From positions 399,530-463,529 of the forward strand of contig NZ_QGNX01000004.1 of NCBI RefSeq assembly GCF_003265325.1: a stretch of 64,000 nucleotides of DNA. Direction: 5' to 3'. Below, in pieces: positions 54,911 to 63,326 of the stretch. Position 1 is the stretch's first letter, and every line of letters starts with the position of its first letter. This DNA comes from Oceanibium sediminis (lineage in GTDB: Bacteria; Pseudomonadota; Alphaproteobacteria; Rhodobacterales; Rhodobacteraceae). The notes below the pieces were generated by a model, which was not told the origin of the DNA, did no database searches, and was given only the letters and a program-made list of their open reading frames with translations. A program made the position numbers and the translations under genes.

Positions 54911-55723
54911 CTATGCTGTCTGCTGCCCGGCACGGCCCGAGGGCGCGCCGTCATATGTGATCGCCTGGTCTGCCTTGTGCGACAGGATGAACCCGATGGA
55001 GCGCAGCGATTCCTCGTAGAGATGCGCCGCCAGTCCCGCGGTGCGCGCCAGCAGCGGAATCGCCTTGAGCGCCTCCAGCGGCCAGCCCGCGTCCAGGATC
55101 GTCGCCGGTATCGCGCCCGAGACATTGATCGGCAGCGGGCGCTCGATGATCCCGGGGGCGTGTTTGCCCAGCAGGCGCAACGTCTCCATGTAGCGACCGG
55201 CGATGCCGAGTTCGTCAGCGATTGCCATCAGCTTGTCGGCGCGCGGATCGCCCCCACTGTGCTGCGGATGGCCGAGGCCGGGCACCTTCTTGCGCTGCGC
55301 CTTCAGCTCCTTGAGGCTTTCGATCGCCGCCGCTTCCAGGTCGGTCCCGTCGGTTTCGGCGCGGGCGATGACATCGGCCAGGTAACGCCCGGACACTTCC
55401 GTGCTTCCCGCCACCACCGATCCCATGCCGAGCAGGCCTGCCGCCATCGCGCCCTGCCAAGCCTCGGGGCCGGCGGCCAGCGTCATCCGGGCGGCCTGCA
55501 CGCTGGGCACCAGCCCGTGTTCCGCGATGGAGACAAGGCAGGCGTCCAGCATCTTACGCTGCGCCGCCGAGGGACGCTCACCGATGACCAGCAGCCAGAA
55601 ATAGTCGCTGAAGTCGATCTGGCCGATCAGGTCGCCGCACAAATCGTGGCCGCGCACGGTGATGGAATCAGCATCCGACGTCGCAATCGCAGTATAGGCC
55701 TGATCCTGCTTGCCAATTCGCAT
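54911..55723 (-). CDS. Citrate-synthase-fold protein, citryl-CoA-lyase-like
   Basis: Protein of 270 aa, much shorter than citrate synthase (about 430 aa), as is usual for citryl-CoA-lyase-like homologues. Conserved parts are LIGQIDFSDYFWLLVIGERP, ACLVSIAEHGLVPSVQAARM, GSTEVSGRYLADVIARAETD, the catalytic-type PGLGHPQHSGGDPRADKL and LPINVSGAIPATILDAGWPL. It probably performs a retro-Claisen or Claisen reaction on a CoA ester. It is the first gene of the minus-strand operon with the CoA-transferase, YciI and TRAP genes. It diverges from the IclR regulator. The exact substrate is unknown. Confidence 0.85.
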   Translation of the reverse strand: MRIGKQDQAYTAIATSDADSITVRGHDLCGDLIGQIDFSDYFWLLVIGERPSAAQRKMLDACLVSIAEHGLVPSVQAARMTLAAGPEAWQGAMAAGLLGMGSVVAGSTEVSGRYLADVIARAETDGTDLEAAAIESLKELKAQRKKVPGLGHPQHSGGDPRADKLMAIADELGIAGRYMETLRLLGKHAPGIIERPLPINVSGAIPATILDAGWPLEALKAIPLLARTAGLAAHLYEESLRSIGFILSHKADQAITYDGAPSGRAGQQTA

Positions 55724-55885
55724 ATCGCATCCTTTTTTCGCCTACCGAAAACTATTTCTCTTGCCGAAAGAATTGACGCGAATTATGCTTTCGTCAAGCT
55801 CCAATCTGCGACGCCGTTCCTTCGGCCCGCAGCAAGACACCGCATAAGGAGGCGCGAATGGCGCAAGAAACAGCACGGGTTCCAC

Positions 55886-56749
55886 ATGCTTGAGCGTGAT
55901 CCGACAGATGGCCGGGACCGGGCCGAAAAGCCCTCCGCGCCCGCCGCCACGGACACCCCGGCGCGGCCCGCGGAATTCGTCGAGGCATTGGCCAAGGGAA
56001 TTGCCATCCTTGAATGTTTCGACGCGGCCAGCCCGGAAATGACCCTCAGCGAAATCGCCCGCAAGGTCGGGCTCAGCCCCGCCGCCGCGCGGCGCAGCCT
56101 GATCACGCTGACGACGCTGGGCTACATCGGCCAGAACAACAAGCGCTTCCACCTGCGGCCCAAGATCATGACGCTGGGCTCGACCTTCTATTTCTCGGCG
56201 CGCATCGATGAGGTGCTGCAACCCTACCTGCGGGATCTCGTCGCGAAATTCGGCGACGCGTCCTCTGTCGGTACGCTGGACGGGACCGACGTCATCTACA
56301 TCGCGCACAACTCCGTCCAGCGCGCGCGCCGCGCCGCCGCGACCGTGGGCGCAAGATACCCCGCCTACGCCACCTCGCTCGGGCGGGTGCTGCTGGCGGG
56401 GCTGTCCCCGGCCCAGTTGGACAAGTACTTCGACCAGCTCGTGATGGAGCCGCTGACGTCCAAGACCATCACCGATCCCGACGCCCTCAGGGCGGAGATC
56501 GATGCGGTGCGGGACGCGCATTACTCCACCACCGTCGATCAGCTGGATTACGGGATCACCGCGCTCGCCGTGCCGATCCTGTCGGTCGAGGGGCGCACGA
56601 TCGCCGCGCTGAACACCTCGGGTTACAGCGGCATGATCGACGCGGACTACCTGGTCCGCGAACGCCTGCCCGAAATGCGGATCACCGCGTCGAGCATCGC
56701 ACAGGCACTGACCCGTTACCCCGCGCTGGCCTCGGTCATCGGCCAGTAA
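55886..56749 (+). CDS. IclR-family transcriptional regulator (PcaR/PobR-like)
   Basis: Regulator of 287 aa from the ATG at 55886-55888. A longer upstream frame reads antisense through the divergent genes and is not coding. The winged helix is MTLSEIARKVGLSPAAARRS, and the effector domain includes VGARYPAYATSLGRVLLAGL and YGITALAVPILSVEGRTIAA. The PcaR/PobR subgroup controls aromatic-acid catabolism, which suits the LigAB-type dioxygenase downstream. The 162-bp gap 55724-55885 should hold promoters for both directions. No clear palindrome was identified in it. Confidence 0.9.
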   Translation: MLERDPTDGRDRAEKPSAPAATDTPARPAEFVEALAKGIAILECFDAASPEMTLSEIARKVGLSPAAARRSLITLTTLGYIGQNNKRFHLRPKIMTLGSTFYFSARIDEVLQPYLRDLVAKFGDASSVGTLDGTDVIYIAHNSVQRARRAAATVGARYPAYATSLGRVLLAGLSPAQLDKYFDQLVMEPLTSKTITDPDALRAEIDAVRDAHYSTTVDQLDYGITALAVPILSVEGRTIAALNTSGYSGMIDADYLVRERLPEMRITASSIAQALTRYPALASVIGQ

Positions 56750-56780
56750 CCAACGACAACCCCAGGAGGAAAACCCAGAC

Positions 56781-58292
56781 ATGTGTAGACTTTGCGATCC
56801 CAGGAAGCCGCAGCAGCCCTGCCCGACCCGTCGGGATTTCCTGAAAGCCGGGACCGTCGCGGGAACGGCGGGCACCATGGGGCTGACCCTAGCCGGCACC
56901 GCCCACGCGCAGGACGCAGCCGCCGCCTCGCTTCCCGAGGGGCTGGGCACCGACGGGCGGCGGGTGCTGATCAAGGGCGGCGCGGTCCTGTCCATGGACG
57001 ATGCCGTGGGGAATTTCGCCACCGGCGACGTGCTGATCGACGGCAAGCGGATCGTCGCTGTCGGGGCCAGCCTGGACGCGCCCGATGCCGCCGTGATCGA
57101 CGCGAAGGGCAAGATCGTGATGCCGGGCTTCGTGGACACCCATCACCACCAGTTCGAAACCGCACTGCGCAGCCAGCTTGCCGATGGCATCCTGATCAAC
57201 GATGGCCGGCCGGCCAATGCCTCGAACTACTACGAGACGATCCTGCAGGGCTTCTCGATGGTGTACCGCCCCGAGGACGTCTACATCAACGAGCTGTTCG
57301 GCGGGATCGCCCAGCTTGACGCGGGTGTCACCACGGTCATGGACGTCAGCCAGATCCACCACTCGCCCGAGCATTCCGACGCCGCCATCGAAGGGCTGCG
57401 CGACGCCGGGCGGCGCGGGGTCTTCGGCTATTTCGAAGGCTGGGGAGAGCGGGCGAAATACCCAACCGACGCCGCGCGCATCAAGGCGCAGTACTTCTCG
57501 TCCGACGACCAGCTGACCACCATGGTCATGGGGGGCGAGATCTACCTGCCCGGCCATGAGGACGCCTGGAAGACCGGGCGCGACCTGGGCCTGCCCATCG
57601 CGCTGCACGTGGTGGGCACGTTCGGCATGCAGCCCACCTTCGACGAACTGGGTGCGGCGGGCGCGTTCGGCGAGGACAACATCTTCATCCACATGACCGG
57701 CATGTCCGAGGATGGCTGGAAATACGCCCGTGACGCGGGCGCGCACCTTTCGCTTTCGGTCCCGATCGAAATGCAGATGCGCCACGGCACCCCGCCGATC
57801 CAGAAGGCGCTGGACATGGGCATCTCGACCTCGCTGTCCACGGACGTGGAATGCACGATGACGGCGGATTTCTTCACCCAGATGCGCGCCATGATGACCC
57901 TGCAGCGCATGTTCGCCAACGAAAAGGCGCTTGCGGGCCAGGACTATCCCGAGCTGATGCGCAGCATCGAAGCGATCCGCCACGCCACCATGGGCGGGGC
58001 CGAGGGGCTGAAGCTGGAGCGCAAGATCGGCTCCCTGACCCCCGGCAAGGAGGCAGACATCATCCTGCTGGATGCAGAGGCGATCAACGTCGCCCCGCTG
58101 AACAACGTTCCCGGCGCCGTCGTGACGCTGATGGAGCGCAGCAACGTCGATACGGTCATGGTCGCCGGACAGGTGAAGAAATGGAAGGGCCAGATGCTCG
58201 GCTTCGACATCGAGCGCCTGCGCAGCGAGCTGGAGGCAAGCCGCGACTACCTGTTCGACGCCGCGAACATCGAGCGCGACCTCTTCGCCTAG
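56781..58292 (+). CDS. Tat-exported amidohydrolase (TrzA/AtzA/SsnA-like)
   Basis: Metal-dependent hydrolase of 503 aa. The twin-arginine signal TRRDFLKAGTVAGTAGTMG ends at AHAQ, so it should act in the periplasm, unusual for this family. Metal ligands are visible in MPGFVDTHHHQFETAL, ALHVVGTFG, IFIHMTGMSEDG and SLSTDVECTMTADFF. The C-terminus has GKEADIILLDAEAINVAPLN. Relatives remove amino or chloro groups from triazines and purines. It lies 31 bp after the IclR gene (AGGAGGAAA site) and upstream of the ring-cleavage dioxygenase genes. Deamination of an N-containing aromatic before uptake is an inference. The N-terminal CRLCDP is an oddity. Confidence 0.88.
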   Translation: MCRLCDPRKPQQPCPTRRDFLKAGTVAGTAGTMGLTLAGTAHAQDAAAASLPEGLGTDGRRVLIKGGAVLSMDDAVGNFATGDVLIDGKRIVAVGASLDAPDAAVIDAKGKIVMPGFVDTHHHQFETALRSQLADGILINDGRPANASNYYETILQGFSMVYRPEDVYINELFGGIAQLDAGVTTVMDVSQIHHSPEHSDAAIEGLRDAGRRGVFGYFEGWGERAKYPTDAARIKAQYFSSDDQLTTMVMGGEIYLPGHEDAWKTGRDLGLPIALHVVGTFGMQPTFDELGAAGAFGEDNIFIHMTGMSEDGWKYARDAGAHLSLSVPIEMQMRHGTPPIQKALDMGISTSLSTDVECTMTADFFTQMRAMMTLQRMFANEKALAGQDYPELMRSIEAIRHATMGGAEGLKLERKIGSLTPGKEADIILLDAEAINVAPLNNVPGAVVTLMERSNVDTVMVAGQVKKWKGQMLGFDIERLRSELEASRDYLFDAANIERDLFA

Positions 58293-58306
58293 GCACCGAT
58301 ACCGAC

Positions 58307-58326
58307 GGCCCCGCCCCGCCGGGGCC
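58307..58326 (+). promoter_or_regulatory. Intercistronic hairpin after the amidohydrolase gene
   Basis: GGCCCC at 58307-58312 pairs with GGGGCC at 58321-58326 around an 8-base loop. It lies between the amidohydrolase stop and the TTG-initiated dioxygenase gene. No T-run follows, so it is more likely an mRNA-stability or partial-termination element. Confidence 0.5.
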
Positions 58327-58351
58327 GCCCCCAACAAGAAGGAGTGAGACC

Positions 58352-59212
58352 TTGGCCCAGTTAGTTGCCACCCTAGCCTCGACCCACCATCCGTTCTACC
58401 TCAAGGCCACGACGATGCCGCGCGAGCAGCAGATGCCCCAGGCACCCGAGTGGAAACGCAAGATCGAGGCGTACCGCGAGACGCTGACACGCACCAAACC
58501 CGATATCCTGGTGATGATCGGCTCCGACCATTTCCACCAGATCTTCCTGGACAACTGCCCGCAGTTCCTGATCGGCAAGGCGCCGCGCTATGACGCGACC
58601 TTCTACAACGAAGAGCGCGAGTTCGGCATTCCGAAATACGTTCTGGAAGGCGACGAGGCGATGTCGGGCTTCATGCACCAGCACCTGATGGACCAGGATT
58701 TCGATTTCGCCTTCTCGAACGAGCTGAAGATCGATCATTCGATCATCTGCCCGATCATCACCGTGCGGCCCGACGCCGACCTGCCGGTGGTGCCGATCTA
58801 TACCAATATCTTCGCACCGCCCCTGCCCTCGCCCCGGCGGTTCTACAACCTGGGCCGCGCGATCCGCAAAGCGATCGACGCCTATCCCTCGGACAAGCGC
58901 ATCGCCGCCATCGGCACCGGCCACCTGTCGCTGGAACTGGGCGGGCCGCGCCAGTTCATGGAAACCGGGCCAGACCCGGAGTTCGACCGCCAGGCCATCG
59001 AGTGGCTGCGCAGCGGCGATATCGAGGCGATCCTCGCCAATGTCGATCACGAGAGCATGGCAAAAAGCGGCAACGCCACACACGGCTTCCTGAACTTCAT
59101 CCTGATGCTGGGCGTGGCCGGGCCGGAAGCCGCGGACTACGTCGACAACCTCGACCTGTTCCACACGATGGAGGCCTATTTCACCTGGTACGCCAAGGAG
59201 GACGCCGCATGA
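58352..59212 (+). CDS. Extradiol dioxygenase catalytic subunit (LigB type)
   Basis: Class III extradiol dioxygenase of 286 aa, the iron-bearing subunit of a two-subunit enzyme like protocatechuate 4,5-dioxygenase. It starts at a TTG (58352-58354) with AAGGAG eight bases upstream; longer readings run through the amidohydrolase gene in another frame. Iron-ligand positions fit His12 (STHHPFYLK) and His60 (MIGSDHFHQ), with a later acidic ligand before GNATHGFLNFILMLG. It ring-opens a catechol-type or aminophenol-type substrate. The stop overlaps the small-subunit ATG. The substrate cannot be read from the sequence; gallate, protocatechuate or an N-heterocycle are options. Confidence 0.88.
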   Translation: MAQLVATLASTHHPFYLKATTMPREQQMPQAPEWKRKIEAYRETLTRTKPDILVMIGSDHFHQIFLDNCPQFLIGKAPRYDATFYNEEREFGIPKYVLEGDEAMSGFMHQHLMDQDFDFAFSNELKIDHSIICPIITVRPDADLPVVPIYTNIFAPPLPSPRRFYNLGRAIRKAIDAYPSDKRIAAIGTGHLSLELGGPRQFMETGPDPEFDRQAIEWLRSGDIEAILANVDHESMAKSGNATHGFLNFILMLGVAGPEAADYVDNLDLFHTMEAYFTWYAKEDAA

Positions 59213-59574
59213 GCAAGTACTACGTCAACAAGTTCCTCTTCACGGTGGACCGCGATCCCGAATACCTGAAGCGTTACACCGAGGACCCGCGCAACTTCGT
59301 CGCGACCTGGGAGCAATCCATCGGCCCCCGGCTGAACGACGCGGAAATGTCCACCGTCCACAGCTTCACCGAGGCGGAGCGCGAGGCGCTGATCAACCAC
59401 GACTACGTCGCCCTGTTCGAGATGGGGGCGCATTTCTTCCTGAACCTGACGATCTTCATCGGGATCTATGACGCGCCCTACATGGAAAAGCACGGGCCCC
59501 TCGCCTTTCAGAAGGAATTCGCCGCCAAGTTGCAGCACTGGGCGGGCAAGGAGTATCCCTCCGTCGCGACGTGA
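59209..59574 (+). CDS. Extradiol dioxygenase small subunit (LigA type)
   Basis: All-helical protein of 121 aa that caps the active site of LigB-type dioxygenases. MSKYYVNKFLFTVDRDPEYL and LINHDYVALFEMGAHFFLNL are typical, although the usual Gly-Pro-containing loop is replaced by GAHFF. It overlaps the LigB-type gene by 4 bp (ATGA at 59209-59212). It is followed by a strong hairpin that ends this plus-strand operon. Confidence 0.87.
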   Translation: MSKYYVNKFLFTVDRDPEYLKRYTEDPRNFVATWEQSIGPRLNDAEMSTVHSFTEAEREALINHDYVALFEMGAHFFLNLTIFIGIYDAPYMEKHGPLAFQKEFAAKLQHWAGKEYPSVAT

Positions 59575-59576
59575 CC

Positions 59577-59598
59577 GGGGGCCTTCGGCGCGGCCCCC
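59577..59598 (+). terminator. Strong hairpin after the dioxygenase operon
   Basis: GGGGGCC at 59577-59583 pairs with GGCCCCC at 59592-59598, with an 8-base loop, starting just after the stop codon. There is no T-run, as is common in high-GC alphaproteobacteria. It separates this operon from the convergent tartrate dehydratase gene. Confidence 0.65.
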
Positions 59599-59668
59599 GC
59601 CGATCAGCGTAAGGCCCGCGCGTGGGGCCGCCCCAGATGAGAGGTAGCCCTTCGCGCGGCCGCACGCC

Positions 59669-60832
59669 TCATTCGGCCAGGTCGCGCATCACGCGGATCA
59701 GGTCGGACTTGCCCTCGAACCCGATGCCGGGCAGCTCGGGCATGACGATGTGGCCGTCTTCTACCGCTACCCCGTCCGGAAAGCCCCCATAGGGCTGGAA
59801 CAGGTCCGGGTAGCTTTCGTTGCCACCCAGCCCCAGGCCCGCCGCGATGTTGAGCGACATCTGGTGCCCCCCATGGGGAATGCAGCGCGCGGGCGACCAC
59901 CCATGCTGCTCAAGAACGTCCAGCGTGCGAAGGTATTCGACGAGTCCATAGGACAAAGCGCAATCGAACTGCAGCCAGTCGCGATCCGGGCGCATCCCAC
60001 CATAGCGGATCAGGTTGCGGGCATCCTGGTGCGAGAACAGGTTCTCCCCCGTCGCCATGGGCCCGGGATAGAACTCCGCCATCGCCGCCTGAAGCTGGTA
60101 GTCCAGCGGGTCGCCGATTTCCTCGTACCAGAACAGCGGATAGGCCCGCAGCATCTTGGCGTAGGCGATCGCCGTCTCAAGGTCGAACCGTCCGTTGGCA
60201 TCGACGGCGAGCTGCGCCTCGCTGCCGATTTCCTGCAGGACCGCTTCGATCCGGCGCTGATCCTCGTCCAGCGAGGCGCCGCCGATCTTCATCTTCACGA
60301 CGGTATAGCCGCGATCCACGTAGCTGCGCATTTCCTTGCGCAGCGCCCCGTCATCCTTGCCGGGATAGTAGTACCCCCCCGCCGCGTAGACGAAGACACG
60401 GGGGTTCGCCTTCACCCCCTTCGTTTCGGCCAGCAACCTGAACAGCGGCTGCCCCGCGATCTTGGCGATGGCATCCCAGACCGCCATGTCGATGGTGCCG
60501 ACAGCGACCGAGCGTTCCCCGTGTCCGCCGGGTTTCTCGTTCTGCATCATCGCGGCCCAGATCTTGTTACCGTCGAGGTTCGTGGCATCGTCGTTCAGCA
60601 AGGACACCGGGTCCGCTTGCAGGATGCGATCCCGGAACCGCTCGCGGATCAGACCGCCCTGGCCGTAGCGGCCGTTCGAATTGAACCCGTAGCCGACGAC
60701 CCGTTTGCCGTCGCGCATGACGTCGGTCACAACCGCGACAAGGCTTGCCGTCATCTTGCTGAAATCGATGTAGGCATTTCGGATCGGCGAGGATATCGGC
60801 TTGGTGATCTCGCGGATTTCCAGAATGCGCAT
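59669..60832 (-). CDS. tarD: D-tartrate dehydratase (enolase superfamily)
   Basis: Dehydrates D-tartrate to oxaloacetate. The protein has 387 aa. KMK with the base Lys182, metal ligands Asp211, Glu237 and Glu263, and His320 in CIPHGGHQMSLN line up, with a constant two-residue shift, with the residues I recall for the Bradyrhizobium enzyme. Also matching are REITKPISSPIRNAYIDF, YGQGGLIRERF, MNEKPGGHGERSV-like sequence, YAAGGYYYPGK, LFSHQDARNLIRYGGMRPD and GGNESYPDLFQPYGGFPDG. AAAGGACG precedes the ATG. It is convergent with the dioxygenase operon and 140 bp downstream of an amidohydrolase gene on the same strand. Confidence 0.92.
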   Translation of the reverse strand: MRILEIREITKPISSPIRNAYIDFSKMTASLVAVVTDVMRDGKRVVGYGFNSNGRYGQGGLIRERFRDRILQADPVSLLNDDATNLDGNKIWAAMMQNEKPGGHGERSVAVGTIDMAVWDAIAKIAGQPLFRLLAETKGVKANPRVFVYAAGGYYYPGKDDGALRKEMRSYVDRGYTVVKMKIGGASLDEDQRRIEAVLQEIGSEAQLAVDANGRFDLETAIAYAKMLRAYPLFWYEEIGDPLDYQLQAAMAEFYPGPMATGENLFSHQDARNLIRYGGMRPDRDWLQFDCALSYGLVEYLRTLDVLEQHGWSPARCIPHGGHQMSLNIAAGLGLGGNESYPDLFQPYGGFPDGVAVEDGHIVMPELPGIGFEGKSDLIRVMRDLAE

Positions 60833-60972
60833 GGCACGTCCTTTCGTTGGCAGTTGAATACGCCGCAGGCTGGCAGGTCCGGCACGGGCTTGCCACTGCC
60901 GGAACCATCACCATAGGACTGTCCTGTCGGCAACGCAGCAACTGGTTTTCCCTCGCCGCGCGCCGCCGCCGC

Positions 60973-62220
60973 TCAGGCCGGATCGCCCGCCAGGGCGCCG
61001 GCCACGAAATTTCCGCGATACATCACGTCAAGGCACATCGCCCCGCTGGCGATCAGCGCCGCCGGGTCCCTTGCCGTGGAAATGACGAAGCTCGCCTCCT
61101 GCCCCACGGCAATCGCGCCCGTCCCCTCAAGCCCCATCAGCGCCGCCGGCGCCGGGCCGATCATGCGATAGACGGTGTCCATGGGGTCGCGCAGCAGGTG
61201 GGCGGCCAGTGCCGTCCAACGCGCCATCTCCAGCATGTCGCCGCTACCCACCGGCACGAAGGCATCCTGGATATTGTCGGACGCCGTGGCCACGGTCAGC
61301 CCCGCCTCGATCATCTCGGCCACCCGGGTCAGCCCGCGCGGCACCAGTTGCCGCTGCGCGCGCCCCTGCAGGAACAGGTTGGCCGCCGGAAGCGTGCAGA
61401 TCCCGACCCCCGCCGCCGCAGCCGCATCGATCGAGCGGCGCGCATCGTCGTCGGAAACCGCCGAGAGCGAGGAAACATGGCTCGCCACCACCCGCCCTTG
61501 CAGGCCGCGCTGCTCCGTCTGCGCCACGAGGTAGTCGAACCAGCGCGCCTCGGGGTCCAGGGACTCGTCGATGTGCAGGTCCACCCGCCGGTCATGCCGT
61601 TCCGCCATGTCCAGCAACATGGAGATATACGCCGCCGGGTCGGGCGCCAGGTTCGGCGTCCCCCCGATGGTGTCCGCACCGCCCGCCAGCGCCTGTTCCA
61701 GCAGGGCGCGCGCCGCGTCGATATCGCCCTTGGCCGCGCTGGAGGTCATGAAGGCCACCACATCGAGCCGAATCCGATCCGCGTTGCGCGCGCGCAGTTC
61801 GACCATCGCCTCGGCGCTGCGCTGCTGCAAATCGTGATCGACATTCGCGTGGGTCCGGATCGCCACAGTGCCATGCGCGATGCAGGCGTCCAGCGTGCTC
61901 TGCGCCCGCGCCAGGATATCTTCGGTCGTCAGCCCCCGGGAATAGGCGGCGAAGGCCTTGATCGCGCCCAGAAGCGTCCCGTCCGGGTTGGGCGCATCCG
62001 CGATGGTGAAGCTCTTGTCGAGGTGCTGGTGCATGTCGATGAACCCCGGCGTGACAAGCCGCCCGCCAAGGTCGACCACCGCGCAGTCAATGGCGGAAAG
62101 ACCCGCCTCGACCGCCAGGATCGTTCCCGCCCGCGAGATCAGGATATCGGCCGGGACGGCCTCATGCGCGGACAGGGCGACGCGGCCGTTCTTCAGCAGG
62201 CGATGGGGTGTCTGTGCCAT
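60973..62220 (-). CDS. Amidohydrolase (cytosine-deaminase/CodA-like)
   Basis: Cytoplasmic metal-dependent hydrolase of 415 aa. The metal motif is GFIDMHQHLDKSF near residue 56, with further ligands in AIRTHANVDH, RVDLHIDESLDPEARW, VASHVSSL and ASDNIQDAFVP. This pattern fits the CodA group, which deaminates cytosine, creatinine or isoguanine-like rings. With the Tat-exported amidohydrolase upstream and a ring-cleavage dioxygenase, it strengthens the idea of N-heterocycle catabolism here. It begins 54 bp after the 2-hydroxyacid dehydrogenase gene ends. The substrate is unknown. Confidence 0.87.
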   Translation of the reverse strand: MAQTPHRLLKNGRVALSAHEAVPADILISRAGTILAVEAGLSAIDCAVVDLGGRLVTPGFIDMHQHLDKSFTIADAPNPDGTLLGAIKAFAAYSRGLTTEDILARAQSTLDACIAHGTVAIRTHANVDHDLQQRSAEAMVELRARNADRIRLDVVAFMTSSAAKGDIDAARALLEQALAGGADTIGGTPNLAPDPAAYISMLLDMAERHDRRVDLHIDESLDPEARWFDYLVAQTEQRGLQGRVVASHVSSLSAVSDDDARRSIDAAAAAGVGICTLPAANLFLQGRAQRQLVPRGLTRVAEMIEAGLTVATASDNIQDAFVPVGSGDMLEMARWTALAAHLLRDPMDTVYRMIGPAPAALMGLEGTGAIAVGQEASFVISTARDPAALIASGAMCLDVMYRGNFVAGALAGDPA

Positions 62221-62274
62221 TCGACGGAACCTTTCGAGAGTGACGTTTCAGGCCCGGCAGCACCGCCGCGCCCG

Positions 62275-63297
62275 TCAGGCAACACGGTTGACCAGCGGCT
62301 CACCCGCCATCAGGCGGCGCAGGTTCTCCCACTCCAACCGGCGCATCGCCTGGTCGTTCGAGCGTACACCGCCGGCCACATGGGGCGTCAGCACGACATT
62401 GGCCATCGGATCCCGCGCCAGGCGCAGTAACGGGTTGTCTCGCGGCACTGGCTCCCAGGTCCAGCCATCGGTGGCCACACCGGCCAGCCGCCCCTGCGCG
62501 TAGGCGCGCGCGACGTCAGCCTCGTTGAGGATCGTGCTCGCGCCGGTGGAAACCAGGTACGCGCCCTCTTTCATGCCTGCGATGAAGGCGCTGTCGATGC
62601 ACTCACCCATACCCGGCCCGTGCGGCAGCAGGCTGACCAGGACGTCCGCGCGCGCCTTGATCGTCTCGAGGTCGCTGAAGGCCACGTTGAACTCCTCCTC
62701 GACGGAGGCAGGCAACGGCGTGCGCTTGTTGTAGAGCACCTCGCTATCGCAGGCGCGCAGCCGATGCGCCAGTTCGATCCCGATCTCGCCAAAGCCGAGG
62801 ATCCCCACCGTCGACCCGGCGAGCGAGCCGATGCCGCGCCGGTCAGTCCAGTTGTAGGCGAAGTAGTTCTCGTCGCATTTTCGCGGCTCCTGGCCCCAGT
62901 CACAATCCTCGTGCAGGATCGCAGAAGACTCCCGGAACGTCTTGATAAGGTTGAGGATCTGCATCAAGGCATGTTCAGCCACCATCGAACAGCCCCGCAG
63001 CGGAAAGCGGCAGACCGGCACCCCCGCAGCGCGCGCTGCGTCAAGGTCGATGTCATACACCATCCGCCCCAGCCGCTGGATCAGCTTCAGGCGCTTGCCC
63101 GCGGCGATCATCTCCGCATCGACCTTGCCGCTGCGTTCGCTGATCAGGACGTCCGCACTGGGCAGATGCGCCAGGATCTCCTCGCGCGACGGCGCTTCCA
63201 GCGTGGTGATCGCCAACCCCTCGGGCGCGGCGCTCTTCAGGATCTCCTGGTGGCGCGGCGCGCGGTTGGTGACGATCAGGACAGTGAGTTCCGACAT
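62275..63297 (-). CDS. D-isomer-specific 2-hydroxyacid dehydrogenase family protein lacking the catalytic Arg
   Basis: NAD-dependent dehydrogenase-fold protein of 340 aa from the ATG at 63295-63297 (GGGGGAG site). The Rossmann motif is VGILGFGEIGIELAHRL. His in VLTPHVAGG and Glu in the DGWTWEP segment are present. The segment that normally reads like L-x-N-x-x-R-G carries LVSTGASTILNE, so the substrate-binding and catalytic Arg is replaced by Ala. It may therefore act on an unusual substrate or be non-catalytic. It lies between the GlcG gene and the CodA-like amidohydrolase in the same operon. Confidence 0.85.
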   Translation of the reverse strand: MSELTVLIVTNRAPRHQEILKSAAPEGLAITTLEAPSREEILAHLPSADVLISERSGKVDAEMIAAGKRLKLIQRLGRMVYDIDLDAARAAGVPVCRFPLRGCSMVAEHALMQILNLIKTFRESSAILHEDCDWGQEPRKCDENYFAYNWTDRRGIGSLAGSTVGILGFGEIGIELAHRLRACDSEVLYNKRTPLPASVEEEFNVAFSDLETIKARADVLVSLLPHGPGMGECIDSAFIAGMKEGAYLVSTGASTILNEADVARAYAQGRLAGVATDGWTWEPVPRDNPLLRLARDPMANVVLTPHVAGGVRSNDQAMRRLEWENLRRLMAGEPLVNRVA

Positions 63298-63326
63298 TTC
63301 ATGCTCCCCCTCAGGCCGCGGCCCCC

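Noticed and set aside
54659-55885. N-terminal extension of the IclR regulator
   Set aside because: The upstream part is antisense to the CoA-transferase and citryl-CoA-lyase-like genes; the regulator starts normally at 55886.
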